Shown here one piece after another: positions 32,318 through 34,933 of a stretch of DNA of 34,933 nt. Origin of the DNA: Planctomyces sp. SH-PL62 (GTDB lineage: Bacteria; Planctomycetota; Planctomycetia; Planctomycetales; Planctomycetaceae). The translations under genes and the position numbers were made by a program. The DNA lies in contig CAMDEA010000087.1 in the NCBI GenBank assembly GCA_945893045.1, positions 1-34,933 of the forward strand, in the 5' to 3' direction. Below the pieces are notes generated by a model. The model searched no databases and was not told the origin of the DNA. It saw only the letters and a program-made list of their open reading frames with translations. Position 1 is the stretch's first letter; each line of letters opens with the position of its first letter.

Positions 32318-32533
32318 TTATGCCGGAACCTCAACGTAATCGACGCGGCTGGAGGGCTTAGGTACGGGTAGGCCGTCCTCGCGCAACCCTTGGACATGGA
32401 TCTCGATCGCCTCCCGCAATCGGCGCTCTGTTTCTTTGACGGTCGCCCCGGTTGCGACGCAGCCCGGCAAATCGGGAACGTAGGCCGCGTAGTTCGACTT
32501 CGCCTTTTCCACCACGATCGCGTACCACTTCAT
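32318..32533 (-). CDS. hicB: HicB-type antitoxin
   Basis: The 71-aa product begins MKWYAIVVEKAKSNYAAYVP and continues DLPGCVATGATVKETERRLR, EAIEIHVQGLREDGLPVPKP. This is the HicB core: a partial RNase H-like fold with the Y-x-A-x-x-P-D-L-P-G-C-x-x-x-G signature. HicB neutralises the mRNA interferase HicA. No C-terminal DNA-binding extension is present. AAGGAG lies 8 bases before the ATG. Its start overlaps the stop of a decayed hicA frame as ATGA, so the antitoxin has outlived its toxin. Confidence 0.85.
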   Translation of the reverse strand: MKWYAIVVEKAKSNYAAYVPDLPGCVATGATVKETERRLREAIEIHVQGLREDGLPVPKPSSRVDYVEVPA

Positions 32534-32640
32534 GACATGGACTCCTTCAACGCGGCCTGCTTGAGGATGCTGTTGAGCGTTCCGGGGGCAAGTCGTCGCT
32601 CGGCTTGCCCGAAACAGTGACCCGGCCAAGCGATTGCAGT
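32530..32640 (-). pseudogene. decayed HicA toxin, C-terminal remnant
   Basis: The frame ending at 32530 reads GTLNSILKQAALKESMS, the typical HicA C-terminus. One frame over and just upstream reads GRVTVSGKPSDDLPP, the preceding HicA strand. The two join if one base is added at the five-C run (minus strand, 32584-32588). The N-terminal half with the catalytic His is missing, because the vapC stop directly abuts this remnant. Confidence 0.65.
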
Positions 32641-33063
32641 CTACGAAAGAATGGTGCAGCTCAGGTTCTTGTATTGGGTGAAGCCTTTGTCGAACGTGAT
32701 CAGTTCCAGGCCGGCAGCACGAGCGAAAGCGGCCAGATACGCATCGCTCCAAATGTTTGGCGAAAAAGTGGGTCGTCGTGTGTAGGCTCGCCAATACGAT
32801 TCCACGTTCTCCGACTCTTGCACGAATGCGACTCGCGGATCGCTCATGATGGCGTCGTACAAGTCCCAAGCCCGACTCAGTGAGACGGCGTCTTCTTTGA
32901 ACACCTTGGGATTGGACGCCAGCCGCAAGAACCCTTGTTGAGTCAAGCGGCAGAAACAGAACGATCCGGACGGCGAACCATCGAACCAACGTTTGGCGGA
33001 GGCATGATGGAAATGAGACTCGAAGGCCAATGCCAGCCACAGATTGATGTCAGGCAGAAACAT
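32641..33063 (-). CDS. VapC-like PIN-domain toxin
   Basis: The 140-aa product begins MFLPDINLWLALAFESHFHH and is typical of PIN-domain RNases of toxin-antitoxin systems. D5, D107 (IWSDAYLAAFA) and D125 (TFDKGF) are candidate metal ligands, and RLTQQGFLRLASNP is a common VapC stretch. The length is normal for the family. It overlaps the upstream antitoxin gene by 14 bases. Targets are usually tRNA or rRNA; the specificity here is unknown. The stop abuts the hicA remnant, suggesting that this module displaced part of an older one. Confidence 0.87.
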   Translation of the reverse strand: MFLPDINLWLALAFESHFHHASAKRWFDGSPSGSFCFCRLTQQGFLRLASNPKVFKEDAVSLSRAWDLYDAIMSDPRVAFVQESENVESYWRAYTRRPTFSPNIWSDAYLAAFARAAGLELITFDKGFTQYKNLSCTILS

Positions 33064-33277
33064 CTTCCTCTTCCAGAAATTCTGCGACTCGTTCGGCGGT
33101 CAATTGCAAACTGCCGGGATGCTTGGAGCGAACTAATGGGAATTCAATCCGCTTCGTCTCGACCGGGCTGGTGGCGGGCGCAACCTTGCAGGAGACGGTG
33201 ACGACCGTGCCTTCCGGCAGCGGAGGCTCGCCATCCAGAACGACAACGCCATTGTGAACTCGACCAAGGATTTCCAT
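33050..33277 (-). CDS. antitoxin of the VapC-like toxin
   Basis: The 75-aa product begins MEILGRVHNGVVVLDGEPPL and has a short beta-rich N-terminus of the small antitoxin type (DUF104/AbrB-like: G-x-V-x-x-G-x-V-x-L-D, P-L-P-E-G-T-x-V). A helical acidic C-terminus (LTAERVAEFLEEEDVSA) probably binds the toxin. It overlaps the toxin gene by 14 bases, the usual antitoxin-first order. The start at 33277 was chosen over longer frames because the residues upstream look non-coding. Confidence 0.75.
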   Translation of the reverse strand: MEILGRVHNGVVVLDGEPPLPEGTVVTVSCKVAPATSPVETKRIEFPLVRSKHPGSLQLTAERVAEFLEEEDVSA

Positions 33278-33417
33278 GCGGGCATTCTCAGGAGCCTCGC
33301 CGATCGAAACAAGTCCGGCATTGGGCATCGTGGCCAAAGTCGATTGCCAGCAGAGCCTGATTGTCAGGTTCCAGAAACCCGTGAGTCCGACAACGAACGA
33401 CATCAAGCGGGCGCGGG

Positions 33418-33544
33418 GATTTGAAATTTGAAATTTGAAATTTGAAATTTGAAATTTGAAATCTGAGATTTGAGATTTGAGATTTGAGATTTGAGATTTG
33501 AGATTTGAGATTTGAGATTTGAGATTTGAGATTTGAGATTTGAG
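33418..33544. repeat. GATTTGA/AATTTGA heptamer microsatellite, about 18 units
   Basis: Five or six AATTTGA units are followed by about eleven GATTTGA units. The longest run in the window lies directly before terminator module copy 3. Units are nearly identical, suggesting recent slippage. Confidence 0.92.
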
Positions 33545-33554
33545 TTCAACGGTG

Positions 33555-33618
33555 CCTCAGCAATCCACCTGGCAGCGCCCACCAACAAAAAACCGCACCC
33601 GGCGTGAGCGGGGTGCGG
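33555..33618 (-). terminator. terminator-like hairpin module, copy 3
   Basis: Minus-strand CCGCACCCCGCTCACGCCGG-GTGCGG is followed by TTTTTTGTTGGTGGGCGCTG and CCAGGTGGATTGCTGAGG. Loop and stem differ from the other copies, but compensating changes keep the stem. Confidence 0.78.
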
Positions 33619-33656
33619 CTTGTTGATACCTCTCGCGGCCTGCGATGCCTCGTTTA

Positions 33657-33718
33657 ACCCGGAGCCAACGCGACGGCGTTGGCGCTTTGAGTGCGTGCCG
33701 TCGCCGTTGGCTCCGGGT
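33657..33718. repeat. palindromic element (ACCCGGAGCCAACG family)
   Basis: ACCCGGAGCCAACGCGACGG and CCGTCGCCGTTGGCTCCGGG-T form an inverted repeat of 62 bases with no gene. Confidence 0.85.
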
Positions 33719-33915
33719 GAAACGAAACGTCTCATTGGTGGCCGCGCGAGGTTTCTTGACGGAACTCCGGGCAGACCGAAGAGGCTCGCGGCCAATTGTC
33801 CGAGGGGATCAGAAACCGATCCGGGACTCGTGGACGACGGGCCGGACGTTGCGGGCAATCGACCGGAATCTCCGGGAGCCTGTCTGCCCGTTAAAGCCGG
33901 TTCCCTGAAGGTTAC
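33719..33915. other. unassigned segment before the tandem array
   Basis: About 200 bases with scattered CTCCGGG and TGTCCG words look like decayed copies of the 21-base unit found just downstream. No gene is supported; open frames here arise from composition. Confidence 0.35.
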
Positions 33916-34083
33916 GGACAGTTGTCCGGAAGCTCCGGGCAGGTGTCCGAAGGCTCCGGGCAGTTGTCCGAATGCTCCGGGCAGGTGTCCGGAAGCTCCG
34001 GGCAGGTGTCCGAAGGCTCCGGACAGGTGTCCGGAAGCCTCTTCCGACTGTCCGGAAGCCCCGCGCAGGTGTCCGGAAGCGTC
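33916..34083. repeat. 21-base tandem repeat array, eight units
   Basis: Eight units follow the consensus GGGCAGGTGTCCGGAAGCTC-C. Units 2 and 5 are identical and the last three are divergent. The unit is a multiple of three, so all plus-strand frames stay open, for example CPEAPGR repeats. It is unlikely to be coding because a minus-strand gene begins its 3' end right beside it, and no start with a ribosome-binding site precedes it. Confidence 0.88.
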
Positions 34084-34123
34084 CGCCGGTTACCCGAATA
34101 CTAATTCTGACAATGACTTACGA

Positions 34124-34483
34124 TCATTGCGGTGGTTCCGGTGGGGCATTGGGGCCGCGGCGGATATCGCTGCGGAGCCGGGCCGCCTGTTTGCCCAATT
34201 CGGTGGTCTTGCCGAGCACCCCAATCATCGCGTCGAGCTTCGTGGACGTGTTGTCGTAAAGGGTCGTGAGCGACGCGCTGGTGGCCTCAGTTTTCATTCG
34301 CAATTGAGCCTTCAGAGCCTCCTGCTGATCGTTGACCGTGGCGGCGGCCCCCTTCTGCGTGCCCAATTGCGTGATGAAGGGGGCGACATCCAGCCCGGCC
34401 GCCAGCAGCGCCGCCTGATTGCTGGACATGAACGCGAGCACCCCATCGGCAAACCCCAGCGTTTCAGTCGTAGTCAGTGCCAT
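34124..34483 (-). CDS. 119-aa helical protein of unknown function
   Basis: The product begins MALTTTETLGFADGVLAFMS and continues with Ala/Gln-rich helices (VNDQQEALKAQLRMKTEATS, LYDNTSTKLDAMIGVLGKTT) that could form a coiled coil or helical bundle. It has no membrane segment. The start is fixed by AAGGAG at 34490-34495. I do not recognise a named family; the amphipathic helices recall small phage- or envelope-associated proteins, but that is weak. It is followed on the minus strand by the 21-base array and terminator copy 3. Confidence 0.7.
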   Translation of the reverse strand: MALTTTETLGFADGVLAFMSSNQAALLAAGLDVAPFITQLGTQKGAAATVNDQQEALKAQLRMKTEATSASLTTLYDNTSTKLDAMIGVLGKTTELGKQAARLRSDIRRGPNAPPEPPQ

Positions 34484-34489
34484 GTCAAT

Positions 34490-34495
34490 CTCCTT
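34490..34495 (-). promoter_or_regulatory. ribosome-binding site AAGGAG
   Basis: AAGGAG lies 6 bases before the ATG at 34483. It decides the start in favour of MALTTTE over an ATG 18 bases upstream. Confidence 0.75.
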
Positions 34496-34567
34496 GGTCA
34501 ATGAACGGGATCGAACGGTTGTCCCGGACCATACCCGGCCTCAAAACGGATATCCACCCAAAAACGG

Positions 34568-34616
34568 CACGCACGGCTTGGCGAATGGCCTCCTGCCGAT
34601 CCGCGAACCAACCCGC
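34568..34616 (-). pseudogene. fragment of a second RHH antitoxin gene
   Basis: These 49 bases match 30985-31033 with one mismatch and read AGWFADRQEAIRQAVRAVF on the minus strand, against AGWFADRQEAICQAVREFL in the intact copy. Neither the start nor the C-terminus is present. It marks a duplicated and mostly deleted antitoxin. Confidence 0.85.
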
Positions 34617-34669
34617 AGCGTGTTGGTCGGCACCTGTCCCACCAAGCACGACATGGAGCGGTCAGGCCG

Positions 34670-34742
34670 AGATTTCAGATTTCAGATTTCAGATTTCAGA
34701 TCTCAGATTTCAGATTTGAGATTTGAGATCTCAAATTTGAGT
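34670..34742. repeat. GATTTCA/GATTTGA heptamer microsatellite
   Basis: About ten units, first GATTTCA then GATTTGA, again lie directly before a terminator module. Confidence 0.88.
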
Positions 34743-34752
34743 TCGCCGGCGT

Positions 34753-34816
34753 CTCAGCAATCCACCTGGCATCGCCCACCAACAAAAAACCGCACCGAGC
34801 AAGTGGCTCGGTGCGG
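34753..34816 (-). terminator. terminator-like hairpin module, copy 4
   Basis: Minus-strand CCGCACCGAGCCACTTGCTC-GGTGCGG is followed by TTTTTTGTTGGTGGGCGATG and CCAGGTGGATTGCTGAG. This copy is nearly identical to copy 2. It would end a minus-strand transcript entering from the right edge. Confidence 0.78.
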
Positions 34817-34933
34817 TCTGGATTGGGCAACCGCTGCTGCTGAACGGCAGCGATTGACCTGGATCCGTCGCCGGATGATTAGGTAATGGAGACTGTCAAC
34901 CGCGTGGCCACCAGGTTTCCAATACCCGATGAA
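34817..34933. other. right-edge sequence without a supported gene
   Basis: The last 117 bases show no convincing coding frame, hairpin or repeat. A gene on the minus strand could start beyond the edge. Confidence 0.3.

Noticed and set aside
33916..34083. CRISPR array
   Set aside because: The 21-base units are contiguous, with no unique spacers, and no cas genes are present.
33620..34504. A 294-aa plus-strand frame with CPEAPGR repeats
   Set aside because: Its second half is antisense to the 119-aa gene and the repeats keep all frames open. No ribosome-binding site precedes it.
31694..34816. Integron attC sites
   Set aside because: The hairpins end in T runs like terminators. The expected GTTRRRY/RYYYAAC core pairs are not present, and no integrase gene is seen.

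Overview
The window reads as a chromosomal segment of a planctomycete, and all family names here come from reading translations by eye. Support comes from a Tat-exported DUF1501 protein, a secreted sulfatase, a DUF1559-like NNLKQLGLALHNY motif, very long secreted/membrane proteins, a short UvrC of the planctomycete type, and GC-rich DNA full of small palindromic repeats. No rRNA, tRNA, CRISPR array, phage or intact transposase gene was seen.

Layout. 1-1087 (minus): a small helical protein, an AbiEii-like nucleotidyltransferase and the start of a PQQ-type beta-propeller gene, tightly spaced. 1291-14450 (minus): three consecutive giant genes (1144, 1530 and about 1640 aa) for related exported, membrane-anchored proteins of unknown function. 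14811-17587 (plus): a membrane protein with a TM2-like N-terminus, a 63-aa membrane protein and a shortened UvrC. 17618-22985 (minus): a 102-aa membrane protein, DUF1501, a conserved 101-aa protein, a secreted esterase-like hydrolase and a NagB-like protein. 23173-27056 (plus): a polytopic membrane protein overlapping a RidA gene, then a hydrolase-sulfatase fusion. 27131-29084 (minus): a Kelch-type propeller and a sugar isomerase-like TIM barrel. 29686-30477 (plus): a DUF4239/bestrophin-like membrane protein.

30480-34933 is an accessory, repeat-rich region. Its supported genes are all on the minus strand: a RHH antitoxin with a toxin cut short by a palindromic repeat, HicB with a decayed HicA, an intact VapBC-like pair, and a 119-aa helical protein. 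They are separated by four copies of a module made of a minus-strand terminator-like hairpin, a conserved 3' tail and a 7-bp microsatellite, plus a 21-bp tandem array and several palindromic elements. A fragment of a second antitoxin copy lies near 34.6 kb.

Two observations deserve most attention. First, the three giant tandem paralogues look like an undescribed planctomycete envelope system. Second, palindromic elements that elsewhere sit at gene ends are present in frame inside those giant genes and are translated, much like Rickettsia palindromic elements. A nested insertion near 29.2-29.6 kb (a MITE-like palindrome with short flanking direct repeats, interrupting another repeat and containing a perfect hairpin) suggests at least one of these elements has been mobile.
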